A DNA stretch of 64,000 nt from positions 1 to 64,000 of the forward strand of contig CAZBED010000009.1 in the NCBI GenBank assembly GCA_964490845.1, read 5' to 3'. Below are positions 42,652 through 52,856 of the stretch, piece by piece. The DNA is from JADJSS01 sp964490845. Lineage in GTDB: Bacteria > Bacteroidota > Bacteroidia > Chitinophagales > JADIYW01. The notes beneath the pieces were generated by a model that ran no database searches, was not told where the DNA came from, and saw only the letters and a program-made list of their open reading frames with translations. Position numbers and translations under genes: made by a program. Every line of letters begins with the position of its first letter. The first letter of the stretch is position 1.

Positions 42652-43926
42652 TCAGTTCAGTTCACTGGCCGGGATTTCATAAGCCCAAATGACAGTTCCG
42701 TACTTATTTTTCAGTTCTATGCGGCATTTTCGCTGGCCGGACACGCCGGTTACACTGATTTTTCCAAAGTTATAAGATGGAAAATACGTATCCGGTATTT
42801 TATTGGGATTGATAAATTCACTGCTTTTCTTTCCGATTTTAACCGGATACATCGTCAGAGGGGAAGTTGTAAAGTCGTACAAAGGATATAGATCCGGTTC
42901 ATTTATTTTCATCAGCTCGGCATGGTGCCTGTCGCCGGAGATAAACAAAACGCCGGAAATACGATGTTCTTTGATGAATGCGATAAGCCTTTTGTATTCA
43001 TCATCCGTTTTATAAAAACATTCTTTTGTACTTAGCGGATTTAATGCCTGCATACCGATACAAATAAATTTAAATGTTCCGCGGGATTGCAGCAGTTCAT
43101 TTTCCAGCCAGTGGAGTTGCCGGTCACCTAACACGATGTTCTCCTGTTCGTTGTTGTATCGGTCATCGAGCATAAAAAACTGACAATCCTGATGCCGGAA
43201 GGTATAGTAATTAAAGGAATCGTTTTTTGGATTGGGCCAGAACTGCTGAAATATGTTTAACGAGGTTTCTTTGTATTTAAATGTGCCATCGCTGTTGTTG
43301 GTGCCGTAGTCGTGGTCATCCCAGATGGCGTATTGCTGCCGCGAAGATAAAAAGGAGCAAAGCTTCTTATTCAGCCGCGTTTTGATATTTCGCTTTAATT
43401 GCGCCTTGTAATTTTGTCGTTGTAAAACATAATACAGATTATCACCCAGCCACGCCATAAAGTCAGTAGTATCATTTGTCATGGTCTTGAAAATCTTCAG
43501 ACTATTGAATGGTTTTATGGCTCTGTTGAATCCGGTTCCGATAAACGCACACGAACCTGCCAGAAATGAAAAATCGGCAATGCTGTCTGCAGCAGTATGT
43601 GTACCTATTAAAGGATAGAATTGTTTATTGTCAAAAGAATATTCAATGTTATAGATGTGATTAGGTGATAAACCGTCAAAGTGTGCATTAACCGGCAGGT
43701 ATTTTCTGAACGAGAGTTCTTTTTTATACTGAAAAATTTTTACAGGTTGTCCGTCAATTTTCAAATACACAACTGCTGCCTTCCGGAACATACACCACAC
43801 ATTGATTTCCTGTCCGGTAGTATGTCCGATAAATGGTTGGGAAACTAATTGTTGAGATAAAACACCAAAATGTATGAACAGGAATAAAGTAATATGCAAT
43901 AAACGGTTTAGTCTCTTTGTGTTCAT
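42652..43926 (-). CDS. PhoD-like alkaline phosphatase/phosphodiesterase
   Basis: About 424 residues from MNTKRLNRLLHITLF at 43926, which opens with a signal peptide (ITLFLFIHFGVLSQ); the frame continues upstream into the M48 gene and that part is not taken. Metal-site motifs of the PhoD family are GSCAFIGTG, WLGDNLYYVL, WDDHDYGTNNSD, QFFMLDDRYN and ISGDRHHAE. It should be a periplasmic or surface phosphodiesterase/phosphomonoesterase. Another two phosphatases lie 4 kb downstream. Confidence 0.9.
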   Translation of the reverse strand: MNTKRLNRLLHITLFLFIHFGVLSQQLVSQPFIGHTTGQEINVWCMFRKAAVVYLKIDGQPVKIFQYKKELSFRKYLPVNAHFDGLSPNHIYNIEYSFDNKQFYPLIGTHTAADSIADFSFLAGSCAFIGTGFNRAIKPFNSLKIFKTMTNDTTDFMAWLGDNLYYVLQRQNYKAQLKRNIKTRLNKKLCSFLSSRQQYAIWDDHDYGTNNSDGTFKYKETSLNIFQQFWPNPKNDSFNYYTFRHQDCQFFMLDDRYNNEQENIVLGDRQLHWLENELLQSRGTFKFICIGMQALNPLSTKECFYKTDDEYKRLIAFIKEHRISGVLFISGDRHHAELMKINEPDLYPLYDFTTSPLTMYPVKIGKKSSEFINPNKIPDTYFPSYNFGKISVTGVSGQRKCRIELKNKYGTVIWAYEIPASELN

Positions 43927-43937
43927 TGCTTTATTGT

Positions 43938-45191
43938 TTAGTGCTTCTTCAGATTCCGGACTCTTTCGAGCAACGGAGGATGCGAATAATGAAAGAACAC
44001 ATACCATTTATCCGGATTGAGGTTGGATAGATTATTGGAGGATAATTTTCTCAAAGCGGAAATCAGATGTTCACCCGTTCCAGTGGTAGATTTGGCGTAG
44101 TTATCAGCTTCAAATTCGTTCTTGCGGGACAGCATATTCAGGAAGATACCCGTAATTGTGGAAATTGGGCTGTATAGAAGACTAAATGCAATCAAACCCA
44201 AATGAAAAACGGGAATATCCGTTTGCAGCCCCAGCGCCTGCGATAATTCCGGCCTGTTGATGAACAGCGATAAGATAAACAGGATAGCACCCATCTGTGC
44301 AATACCAATCAGCATGCCCATCTGGATATGCTTCATTTTGTAATGACCAACTTCATGTGCCAGTACACTTACCAGCTCTTCCTCCGTTTGCTCATTGATT
44401 AACGTATCAAACAATACAATCGTTTTTTTACTTCCGAGCCCACTGAAATAGGCATTAGCTTTGGTGCTTCGTTTGGAGCCGTCAATAACGAAAATATTGG
44501 TCAGTGGAAATTGTACCTGTTGAGAAAATATTTCAATCTTTTGTCTTAGGCTGCCTGTTTCCAGTGGTTTTAATTTATTAAAAATCGGAACGATTAAAGT
44601 AGTATAAAACAAGGTGATAAAAACCGTAAAGGCAGTAAACAAACCCCAGGCGTAGATCCAGAAATAGGTTCCTGCCATCATATAAAACCAAACAAACAAG
44701 CTTAATAAGGTTCCTCCAATGATGCTTCCCAGCAGATATCCTTTGATTTTGTCGGATAAATAAGTCTTCCACGTCATCTTGTTAAAACCATATTTTTCTT
44801 CAATCACAAAAATGCCGTAAAGCTCAAAGGGTAAGCCGATAATATCCGATACTATGGCAAACAATCCGAAAAATAACAATGCCTGCAGAACCGGCGATGA
44901 AGTGATTTCCAGAATCAGGAGATGTACGAAAGCAAAACCTTTCAGACTCATAAAGACGATTATCAGCACGGTGCTGAAAACTGAAGTAATAAGGCTTAAC
45001 CGTTCTGTCGCTTTATGGTAATTTCTGGCTTTGGCATATTTTTCTTCATCGTAAATACCTTTGAGTTCATCAGGGATGGGTTTGTCCCAGGTTTTGGAAT
45101 TTCTGTAATTCAAAATAAATTCCAGTAAAAAATCAAACAGAATGAATACGAGAATCAGTGTTGCCAGAATTGATATTCCATGTGTTAGCAT
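43938..45191 (-). CDS. M48-family (Ste24p-like) zinc metalloprotease
   Basis: A 417-residue membrane protein with several helices. The catalytic motif VLAHEVGHYKMKH (HExxH, near residue 281) is embedded before a transmembrane segment, and the third ligand Glu is in SRKNEFEADNYAKS near 370. Full-length, with the CAAX-protease type topology. It cleaves membrane or exported proteins, with quality control a likely role. The PhoD-like gene starts 11 bases after its stop. Confidence 0.93.
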   Translation of the reverse strand: MLTHGISILATLILVFILFDFLLEFILNYRNSKTWDKPIPDELKGIYDEEKYAKARNYHKATERLSLITSVFSTVLIIVFMSLKGFAFVHLLILEITSSPVLQALLFFGLFAIVSDIIGLPFELYGIFVIEEKYGFNKMTWKTYLSDKIKGYLLGSIIGGTLLSLFVWFYMMAGTYFWIYAWGLFTAFTVFITLFYTTLIVPIFNKLKPLETGSLRQKIEIFSQQVQFPLTNIFVIDGSKRSTKANAYFSGLGSKKTIVLFDTLINEQTEEELVSVLAHEVGHYKMKHIQMGMLIGIAQMGAILFILSLFINRPELSQALGLQTDIPVFHLGLIAFSLLYSPISTITGIFLNMLSRKNEFEADNYAKSTTGTGEHLISALRKLSSNNLSNLNPDKWYVFFHYSHPPLLERVRNLKKH

Positions 45192-45268
45192 ACTGCAAAA
45201 ATAGGCAGATTTAATGAATGACGCTCACTGATACTTTATTATAACATTTTTTGAGTCCTGGTAACTGT

Positions 45269-46753
45269 TTACGTAAACGAATAGTGATTTAAATCGGATG
45301 TACAGCTCATCTCTTTTGATTTGGCAACTGTCAGCGGCCGTAAAAACGGAGCATCCCCGAATTTATCAAAATAATAACTGTTTGATGAAGCGCAGTTGTT
45401 ATTCAAAAAAACCGTGTTTTGCTGTTGTTTCAGGATAAATTTAAAATATTTGTCATGTTCATCCTGTTTGATTTCAAAAGTCGCGGCATTTCTGTTGCGT
45501 TTTTCGTTCAGTACCCGCATGATATGTGTCAGCTGGATTTCTATCATGTCAAACCAGGATAATCCTGATGCTGCATAAGGACCGAAAATAATAAAGAAAT
45601 TGGGAAAGTTGGGCACTGAACAACCCTGATAAGCCTGCAATCTGTGGGTACTCCAGAAATCACCGAGTTCCATTCCGTTTTTTCCAACCAACCGGTAGTT
45701 GAGGTAGTTCGTATTCTTCATCACATTAAACCCGGTGGCAGCAATGAGGGTATCTATTTTATATGCCGAACCATCTTTGGTGATGATGCTGTCTTTGGTA
45801 ATTTTCGAAATGCCGTCCGTTACCAATTCTACATTTGGCCTGTTAAAGGTGGGATAGAAATCGTTTGAAAAACTTGGGCGTTTGCAGCCAAACCCGTAGT
45901 TCGGTGTCAGTTTTTTTCGGATATCCGGATTTTTTACCTGTTGTTTCAAATTATACAGACATATTTTTTCCAGATACTTAATCAGGAAAGGATATTGTTT
46001 GTAATTAACAACACTTGTCACCATCACCGTTTGTGTCAGCATGTCGGTGAGTTTTCTGACAGTATTTTGTGAAAGGGGTAACGTCGAAAATACATTCTTG
46101 ATGATATCCGGTATGGCTGCATCCGGTTTGGGAAAAATCCAAATGGGTGTCCGCTGGAAAACATACAGCTGTTCAACTATCGGAGCGATGGCAGGTACTA
46201 ATTGTACGCTGGTGGCGCCGGTTCCGATAACTGCCACTCTTTTGCCCGTCAGGTCATAAGAATGATCCCATCTGGCGGTGTGTATTACCTTGCCTTTAAA
46301 GGATTCAAATCCGTCAATATCCGGGAATTTTGGGTCGGTCAGCGCGCCCGTAGCAGATATTACCATGTTGGAAGTATAGGATTTACCACTTTTAAGGGTG
46401 ACTGTCCAGGTGGTTTGTGCTGCATCATAAACTGCCTGCTCCACTTCACTGTTGAACAGAAAATTATCACGTATTCCGTATTTGTCCACGCAATGATTGG
46501 CATATCGGAATAATTCTTCGCCTGGGGCAAATACTCTGCTCCAGTTAGGATTTTGCTCAAAGGAATACGAATAGGTAAAGGAGGTAATGTCCACCGCAAC
46601 ACCCGGATACTGATTGTCTCGCCATGTGCCGCCGATATCGCTTTCTCTTTCTAAAATAAGAAAGGAATAACCGGCTTCTTTCAGTTTGATGCCGGCTCCG
46701 ATGCCGGAAAAGCCCGAACCAATAATGATGACTTCTGTATCTGTTTTTTTCAT
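45269..46753 (-). CDS. Flavin-binding monooxygenase (Baeyer-Villiger type)
   Basis: A 494-residue class B flavoprotein monooxygenase. FAD motif VIIGSGFSGIGAGIKLKEAG at the start, then DIGGTWRDNQYPG (near 42), the Baeyer-Villiger fingerprint FKGKVIHTARWDHSYD (F-x-G-x3-H-x3-W, near 150) and the NADPH motif VAVIGTGATSVQLVPAI. It oxidises a ketone or aldehyde with O2; the native substrate is unknown. No partner genes are adjacent. Confidence 0.9.
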   Translation of the reverse strand: MKKTDTEVIIIGSGFSGIGAGIKLKEAGYSFLILERESDIGGTWRDNQYPGVAVDITSFTYSYSFEQNPNWSRVFAPGEELFRYANHCVDKYGIRDNFLFNSEVEQAVYDAAQTTWTVTLKSGKSYTSNMVISATGALTDPKFPDIDGFESFKGKVIHTARWDHSYDLTGKRVAVIGTGATSVQLVPAIAPIVEQLYVFQRTPIWIFPKPDAAIPDIIKNVFSTLPLSQNTVRKLTDMLTQTVMVTSVVNYKQYPFLIKYLEKICLYNLKQQVKNPDIRKKLTPNYGFGCKRPSFSNDFYPTFNRPNVELVTDGISKITKDSIITKDGSAYKIDTLIAATGFNVMKNTNYLNYRLVGKNGMELGDFWSTHRLQAYQGCSVPNFPNFFIIFGPYAASGLSWFDMIEIQLTHIMRVLNEKRNRNAATFEIKQDEHDKYFKFILKQQQNTVFLNNNCASSNSYYFDKFGDAPFLRPLTVAKSKEMSCTSDLNHYSFT

Positions 46754-46928
46754 TATACCGTAGTGTTAGAATGTCAAAAGGTAGGTGCTTATTTTTATTT
46801 TATACTTAAACATAAGATAATTTGAGCGATAAATGAAACGAATGCCGGTTTCCATCTGAATCTGATTTTTTATTTATTCTCTTTTTTGTAACTTCATACT
46901 TTCAATCATTTCGCATTAGTTAGTTAGT

Positions 46929-47828
46929 ATGCTGTACCACAACGATAAATCCATTTTGTTTTTTAACGGAGAATTTAAAAATGTAAAAGATTTCAGAATT
47001 AGTCCCTTTAACCAGACATTGCATTACGGTTATGGTGTCTTTGAAGGCCTGAGAGCGTATAATGCGCAACAAGGTCCGCATATTTTTAAGGTTAAGCGAC
47101 ATTTCGAACGACTGTCTAAATCTGCCGAAAAACTGAATATTCAGATGCCCTACTCCGTTCAGGAGATGATAAATTTTGCGTACGAACTCATTGAACGCAA
47201 CGAACTACGGGAGGCCTACATCCGTCCGCTGGTGTTCATGGACAAGAATATGACACTGAGGGCGCATGACGCGGACAAGCCAAATATTCTGATGACCTGC
47301 TGGAAGTGGAATCGCTATTATCCATCCAATCATTTGAAAGTGCTGGTTTCTTCGTGGAGAAGGCCGCACCCCAAAACAATGCCAGTTGATATCAAAGCTA
47401 CCGGGAATTACATCAACTCCATTCTGGCAACACGCGAAGCCATTCAGGGAGGGTATGACGATGCGCTTTTGATGGACGTGGAAGGCTATATCGTTACTGG
47501 GCCCGGTGCTTCTTTTATCATGGAAAAAAACGGTAAATTGATTGTTCCGCCGGTACACAATATATTTCCGGGCATAACCAGAGCTACGTTGATTGATATT
47601 GCCAAACAGATGGGCATAGAGGTGATTGAAAAGCAGTTTGGCGTGGAAGAAGTTATCACCGCGGACGGCGCATTCTTTACAGGTACTGCCGCTGAAGTGG
47701 CGGGAATCGAGAGTATCAACGGGCATAAACTAAAATTAGCCTGGGAGGATACCATCGGTCATTTGCTCCATAACCGGTATAAACGTATCGTATCCGGAAA
47801 AGATACCAACTTTCTGGAATACTTTTAA
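46929..47828 (+). CDS. ilvE: Branched-chain amino-acid aminotransferase
   Basis: A 299-residue class IV aminotransferase, the last step of Val, Leu and Ile synthesis. The family features are HYGYGVFEGLRAYN near the start, the PLP Lys in KATGNYINSILA (near 155) and GTAAEVAGIESINGHKL near the end. Short version typical of Bacteroidota. With ilvD and ilvB it makes the pathway of the right half of the window, though not as one operon. Confidence 0.95.
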   Translation: MLYHNDKSILFFNGEFKNVKDFRISPFNQTLHYGYGVFEGLRAYNAQQGPHIFKVKRHFERLSKSAEKLNIQMPYSVQEMINFAYELIERNELREAYIRPLVFMDKNMTLRAHDADKPNILMTCWKWNRYYPSNHLKVLVSSWRRPHPKTMPVDIKATGNYINSILATREAIQGGYDDALLMDVEGYIVTGPGASFIMEKNGKLIVPPVHNIFPGITRATLIDIAKQMGIEVIEKQFGVEEVITADGAFFTGTAAEVAGIESINGHKLKLAWEDTIGHLLHNRYKRIVSGKDTNFLEYF

Positions 47829-47851
47829 TGGCATATCAGCGGATAAATGCT

Positions 47852-47859
47852 TAAATTTG
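47852..47859 (+). promoter_or_regulatory. -7 promoter element of the T9SS phosphatase pair
   Basis: TAAATTTG exactly matches TAnnTTTG and is 14 bases before the ATG. No clear -33 is seen. Confidence 0.45.
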
Positions 47860-47873
47860 CATAACCGTAACCA

Positions 47874-50800
47874 ATGAAAGTATTTATTCACTTTCTCTTA
47901 TTATTTTTCTTTTTTCAAACTGCATTCGCTAATGTTACGTTGATACCTTACGGTTCTTCCTGGAAATACCTCGATAACGGAACGGATCAGGGAACTGCTT
48001 GGACGGGAACATCTTTTAACGATGCTTCTTGGGCATCCGGAAATGGCCAACTCGGATATGGTGACGGGGATGAAACCACTCTAGTTGGTTATGGTGGTAA
48101 TGCATCCGCCAAGTATATCACTACATATTTCAGAAAAAATATTACGATAGGCAGCACAGCTACTTACCTGGACTATACATTGAATGTAAAAAGAGATGAC
48201 GGGGTCGTTGTATATATAGACGGAACGGAAGTTTTCAGAAGCAACCTTGCTGCCGGAGCGATAACATATACCACATTAGCGGTGAATGCGGCAGATGACG
48301 GCAATACCGCACAAAGTATCACTCTGACATTAGCACAGTTGCCTACAGGCAACCATACCATTGCTGTTGAAATGCATCAGACAAATACAACCAGTTCTGA
48401 TCTTTCCTTTGATTTGGAATTGGTCGCGAATGAATCTACAGTTGTCAGTTTTGGTGGCAGCTGGCGGTATCTGGATAATGGTACAAATCAGGGAACCACA
48501 TGGTCTGCTACCACTTTCAATGATGCTGCCTGGGCTTCGGGAAACGGTGAATTAGGGTACGGCGACGGCGATGAAACTACGGTGATTGGTTATGGTGGCA
48601 ATGTGACAAATAAATATATCACCACATATTTTCGCAAGAATATCAGTATCGGCAGTACGGCATTGTTTTCAAATTTTACAATGAATATGGTTGTAGATGA
48701 TGGAATTGTCGTATATATTGATGGAGCGGAAGTGTATAGAAACAATATGCCGGCAGGAGCCATCAGTTATCTGACTCTGGCATCATCCGCCTATGAAAAT
48801 AATGCACTCACCACTAATCTAACATTGGCGCAATTGCCAACGGGTAATCATACCATTGCCGTGGAAGTGCATCAGACAGCAGTCACCAGTTCGGATGTCA
48901 GTTTTAATTTGGAGCTAAAAGCGAATATTGCGAATGCCGTTAATATTACTCGCGGACCATATCTGAATATGGCAACACAAAATTCGGTTCATATACGGTG
49001 GAGAACAAGCAGTGCGTCTAATTCTATTGTAAACTATGGTACTATAGACGGAATTCTATCATCTTCCGTTACAGATGCCACGCTTACCACTGAGCATGAT
49101 GTGATGATAACAGGTTTGTTGCCGGATACAAAATATTATTATTCTGTTGGCAATTCCAGCCCTGCCGCTCAAACATTAAATGCAGGTTCCGATTATTATT
49201 TTTATACCCTTCCGGTGAAAGGAACGGAGCGGGTAGCCAGAATATGGGCAATGGGTGATTGTGGTAATAATTCTTCCAATCAGAGGAATGTCCGTAACAG
49301 TTACATGAGTTATATGGGAAGCAATCACACGGATGTATTACTGTTATTGGGAGATAATGCTTACAACGCCGGAACCGATGCGGAATACACCAATAATTTT
49401 TATCCGATTTATCAGGATTCTTTATTGCGGAATGTCATACTTTGGCCGGCACCTGGCAATCATGATTATGCTAATAACGGAACAAGGCAGAATGATCATG
49501 TTATTCCGTATTATGATATGTTTACCTTGCCGACGGCCGGTGAATCGGGTGGAATAGCTTCCGGAACGGAAGCTTTCTATTCATTTGATTTTGCGAATAT
49601 CCATTTTCTTTCCCTGGACTCATATGGAAAAGAATCCAATACCTACAGGATTTGGGATACATTGGGGCCACAGGCAGTATGGGTGAAAAATGATCTGGCT
49701 GCCAATACACAAAAATGGACGATTGCCTACTGGCATCACCCTCCATATACGCTTGGGTCGCACTCATCCGAATCGGAAGCGGATCTGATTGCCATCCGGC
49801 AGAATTTTATCAGAATTTTAGAACGAATGGGAGTGGACCTGATATTGTGCGGTCATAGCCATGTTTATGAACGTTCCTATTTATTGAATGGCCATTACGG
49901 TAATACGGCATCTTTCAGTCTGGCGACAAAAGCTGTAAGCAGTTCAACGGCAAAATATGATAACTCGTCCAATTCCTGTCCCTACGTCAAAAAATCACCA
50001 TTGTCGTTAGGTACTGTTTACGTGGTAGCAGGTTCAGCGGGTCAATTGGGCGGCCAGCAGGTGGGCTGGCCCTTAAGTGAAATGACGTATTCTAACAATA
50101 CAGAGGGCGGTGGGCTGGCCTTAACGGTTAGTGGAAACAGGCTGGATGCGGAATGGGTATGCAATGATGGTATTGTTCGTGACAGGTTCACCATGATGAA
50201 AGATGTCAATAAGAAAGAAGCATACAGCATCTATGAAGGGGATAGCATTGATTTATCTTCTTCCTGGAAAGGAAATTATAACTGGTCAGGCGGATATACC
50301 ACACAGCAAGTCCGCGTATCGCCCGACGGACTTGATGTTGATACATTGACAGTTACAGACAACTATAATTGTTTACGGGATTCCTTTATTGTTACCAAAG
50401 TGCTGAAATTGCCTGTTGAACTTGTGGGTTTTTCTGCTGATTTATATCTGTCAAATCAGGTATTGTTGCAATGGCATACGGCTTCAGAGTACAATAATGC
50501 TTACTTTACTGTTGAATGGTCAGCAGATGCCATTCATTTTTCTGCCCAAGGTAATGTGCCCGCAAGTGGCACTACTTTAAAAGATAGCCACTATCGTTTT
50601 TTACACGTCACCCCGAAAACCGGAATAAATTATTACAGACTTAAACAAACCAATACAGACTCTTTATTCAGCTATAGCAGCATAAAACAGGTTGAAGTAC
50701 CAAGTATTAACAATACAGGTACCAAAATCAATTTCTTATATGCGTTTCCCAATCCATCAGAAACTGGTGAGTTTGAGATAGATTATTATGCTCAGAAAGA

Positions 50801-50966
50801 TAAAAGTTCAGCTATCTATGTATATAACATGATGGGGAAATTGATTTTTAAGGATGAGCTGAAGATTCTGAACGGGATAACCCATTATCATCTGAATATT
50901 GCCGATTTTCCGGACGGGGTGTATGTTGTATCTGTCGAAAATGAAAATATCAGGATTCAAAAATAA
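47874..50966 (+). CDS. T9SS-secreted purple-acid-phosphatase-like protein with doubled N-terminal domain
   Basis: A 1030-residue secreted protein. Signal peptide (KVFIHFLLLFFFFQTAFA) first, then two tandem copies of a roughly 165-residue beta domain (about 22-187 and 188-352), each with SWKYLDNG or SWRYLDNG, then NGQLGYGDGDET. Next comes a purple-acid-phosphatase N-terminal domain (RGPYLNMATQNSVHIRWRT) and a metallophosphoesterase from about 455 with GDCGNN, LLGDNAY, GNHDY, WHHPPYT and CGHSHVYERSY. It ends with a T9SS type A sorting domain (FPNPSETGEF near 955). The product is probably surface-exposed and releases phosphate from organic substrates. Confidence 0.93.
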   Translation: MKVFIHFLLLFFFFQTAFANVTLIPYGSSWKYLDNGTDQGTAWTGTSFNDASWASGNGQLGYGDGDETTLVGYGGNASAKYITTYFRKNITIGSTATYLDYTLNVKRDDGVVVYIDGTEVFRSNLAAGAITYTTLAVNAADDGNTAQSITLTLAQLPTGNHTIAVEMHQTNTTSSDLSFDLELVANESTVVSFGGSWRYLDNGTNQGTTWSATTFNDAAWASGNGELGYGDGDETTVIGYGGNVTNKYITTYFRKNISIGSTALFSNFTMNMVVDDGIVVYIDGAEVYRNNMPAGAISYLTLASSAYENNALTTNLTLAQLPTGNHTIAVEVHQTAVTSSDVSFNLELKANIANAVNITRGPYLNMATQNSVHIRWRTSSASNSIVNYGTIDGILSSSVTDATLTTEHDVMITGLLPDTKYYYSVGNSSPAAQTLNAGSDYYFYTLPVKGTERVARIWAMGDCGNNSSNQRNVRNSYMSYMGSNHTDVLLLLGDNAYNAGTDAEYTNNFYPIYQDSLLRNVILWPAPGNHDYANNGTRQNDHVIPYYDMFTLPTAGESGGIASGTEAFYSFDFANIHFLSLDSYGKESNTYRIWDTLGPQAVWVKNDLAANTQKWTIAYWHHPPYTLGSHSSESEADLIAIRQNFIRILERMGVDLILCGHSHVYERSYLLNGHYGNTASFSLATKAVSSSTAKYDNSSNSCPYVKKSPLSLGTVYVVAGSAGQLGGQQVGWPLSEMTYSNNTEGGGLALTVSGNRLDAEWVCNDGIVRDRFTMMKDVNKKEAYSIYEGDSIDLSSSWKGNYNWSGGYTTQQVRVSPDGLDVDTLTVTDNYNCLRDSFIVTKVLKLPVELVGFSADLYLSNQVLLQWHTASEYNNAYFTVEWSADAIHFSAQGNVPASGTTLKDSHYRFLHVTPKTGINYYRLKQTNTDSLFSYSSIKQVEVPSINNTGTKINFLYAFPNPSETGEFEIDYYAQKDKSSAIYVYNMMGKLIFKDELKILNGITHYHLNIADFPDGVYVVSVENENIRIQK

Positions 50967-50993
50967 CTACGGAATAAGATAGTTGATCTCGTA

Positions 50994-51022
50994 TTGTTTC
51001 TCTCTAAAAATAAGTACATTTA
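50994..51022 (+). promoter_or_regulatory. Promoter of the second T9SS phosphatase
   Basis: TTG (50994-50996) and TACATTTA (51015-51022) with an 18-base spacer, matching the Bacteroidota -33/-7 arrangement closely. The start at 51043 lies 20 bases downstream of the -7 box, which favours that start over one inside or before the promoter. Confidence 0.5.
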
Positions 51023-51042
51023 CGTTTAGTAAAAATTTTATC

Positions 51043-52851
51043 ATGCAACGTTTATACAAGCTTTTTCTTTTGTTATTTTCAACGGTTTTTTTTGTTGATA
51101 TGCAGGCTGCGAATATTATCCGAGGGCCATACCTGAATATGGCTACACAAAATTCCGTTCATATCCGATGGAGAACAAATACAGCAACGAGTAGCGTTGT
51201 TCAATATGGAACAACTGACGGGGCGCTCTCAATGAATGTTACCGATAATACGCTAGTAACCGACCATGATATTACATTGTCGGGTTTGTCAGCAGATACA
51301 AAATATTTTTATTCGGTAGGCGCCACAAGCCCTCTGTCAGAAACTTATCGTTCCGGCGCGAATTATTTTTTCACTACATTACCCGAAAAAGGTGCTGAAC
51401 GCCTGACGCGTATCTGGGCAATTGGAGATTGTGGAAATAACTCTTCCAACCAGCTGAATGTCCGCAATAATTATATGCAATATATGGGTGAAAACCATAC
51501 GGACGTCATGTTGTTGCTGGGGGATAATGCTTATGATGCCGGATTGGATAATGAATATTCCACCAATTTTTTCCCTATTTATCAGGATTCCCTGCTTAGA
51601 AACGTTGTCTTGTGGCCGGCTCCGGGCAATCATGATTATGCCAATAATGCCACCCGGCAGAAAGACCATGCCATTGCTTATTATGATATGTTTACGTTGC
51701 CGGCAAATGGTGAAAGCGGCGGTGTGCCATCCGGGACGGAAGCCTATTATTCATATGATTTCGGCAATATTCATTTTCTCTCTTTGGATTCTTATGGTAA
51801 AGATTCCAATACCTATTTTTTATACGATACACTCGGCCCTCAGGTGCGATGGATAAAAAATGACCTGGAGGCAAATACCCAAAAATGGACCATTGCTTAC
51901 TGGCATCATCCGCCTTTTACCATGGGGTCGCATAATTCGGAAACGGAAGGAGATTTAATCAATATCCGCTACAGGTTTATCCGCATTCTGGAGCGCTACG
52001 GAGTGGATTTGGTATTATGCGGACACAGCCACGTGTATGAGCGTTCCTATTTTCTGAATGGCTATTACGGAAGTGAAACATCGTTTAATTTGGCGACGAA
52101 TGCACTAACTTCTTCCACCGCAAAGTATGATAATTCAAACAACTCTTGCCCTTACATCAAAAACCAACCCGGTAAGAAAGGTACTGTCTATGTCGTGTCG
52201 GGTTCTGCAGGGCAGCTGGGTGGCAGTCCGCTGAATCTGGCATGGCCACACAATGCAATGGTATACTCCAACCGGGATATTGGTGGCGGACTGGCATTGA
52301 CTGTAAAGGGCAATCGTTTGGATGCGGAGTGGGTTTGCAGTGATGGCGTAATCCGCGACCGGTTTACCATGATGAAAGATGTCAATAAAAAAGAGACATA
52401 TTTTATTCCGCAGGGAGATATTGTGCCGTTTTCATCTTCCTGGAATGGTACTTATAACTGGACGATTGGTGGTTCAGAGAAAGATATCAGTTTTACGGCA
52501 AATTCTGCCAAAACAGATACTGTCATTGTAACAGATAATAACAACTGTCTGAAAGATTCATTTATCATTAAAAAGAGCAGTTTGTCCGGATTTCAACCGC
52601 ATAAACAGGAGGATAGCAATATCAAAGTTACCCCTAATCCATCTGCTACAGGGGAGTTTAGCGTTGAATATACAACCACGAAAGGCAAGAATACGACGAT
52701 TCGGGTGTTTGATGTACAAGGAAAATTGATGTATAAAGACGAACGAATGGTATTGCCGGGCGTGCTGCATTACAATCTTTCGTTGAAAGACGTTCCATCC
52801 GGAATATATATGCTCAACATCGATGATGATATTATCCGAATAGAAAAGTAA
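51043..52851 (+). CDS. T9SS-secreted purple-acid-phosphatase-like protein (tandem paralogue)
   Basis: About 602 residues from MQRLYKLFLLLFSTVFF at 51043, which carries the signal peptide; the frame is open further upstream to 50983 without good evidence of use. Its mature sequence starts at the same RGPYLNMATQNSVHIRWRT segment as its neighbour, lacks both N-terminal copies, and keeps GDCGNN (near 125), LLGDNAY, GNHDY, WHHPPFT and CGHSHVYERSY, plus a T9SS sorting domain (TPNPSATGEF). It is preceded by TTG-18-TACATTTA (50994-51022). The pair arose by duplication. Confidence 0.93.
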   Translation: MQRLYKLFLLLFSTVFFVDMQAANIIRGPYLNMATQNSVHIRWRTNTATSSVVQYGTTDGALSMNVTDNTLVTDHDITLSGLSADTKYFYSVGATSPLSETYRSGANYFFTTLPEKGAERLTRIWAIGDCGNNSSNQLNVRNNYMQYMGENHTDVMLLLGDNAYDAGLDNEYSTNFFPIYQDSLLRNVVLWPAPGNHDYANNATRQKDHAIAYYDMFTLPANGESGGVPSGTEAYYSYDFGNIHFLSLDSYGKDSNTYFLYDTLGPQVRWIKNDLEANTQKWTIAYWHHPPFTMGSHNSETEGDLINIRYRFIRILERYGVDLVLCGHSHVYERSYFLNGYYGSETSFNLATNALTSSTAKYDNSNNSCPYIKNQPGKKGTVYVVSGSAGQLGGSPLNLAWPHNAMVYSNRDIGGGLALTVKGNRLDAEWVCSDGVIRDRFTMMKDVNKKETYFIPQGDIVPFSSSWNGTYNWTIGGSEKDISFTANSAKTDTVIVTDNNNCLKDSFIIKKSSLSGFQPHKQEDSNIKVTPNPSATGEFSVEYTTTKGKNTTIRVFDVQGKLMYKDERMVLPGVLHYNLSLKDVPSGIYMLNIDDDIIRIEK

Positions 52852-52856
52852 CAGGC

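Noticed and set aside
43927..44007. Upstream extension of the PhoD-like gene into the protease gene
   Set aside because: Adds 27 residues before a clear signal peptide and overlaps the M48 coding region; the Met at 43926 fits better.
47205..47726. 173-codon minus-strand frame inside ilvE
   Set aside because: Longest shadow frame in the window, but exactly antisense to a complete aminotransferase and without any domain pattern.
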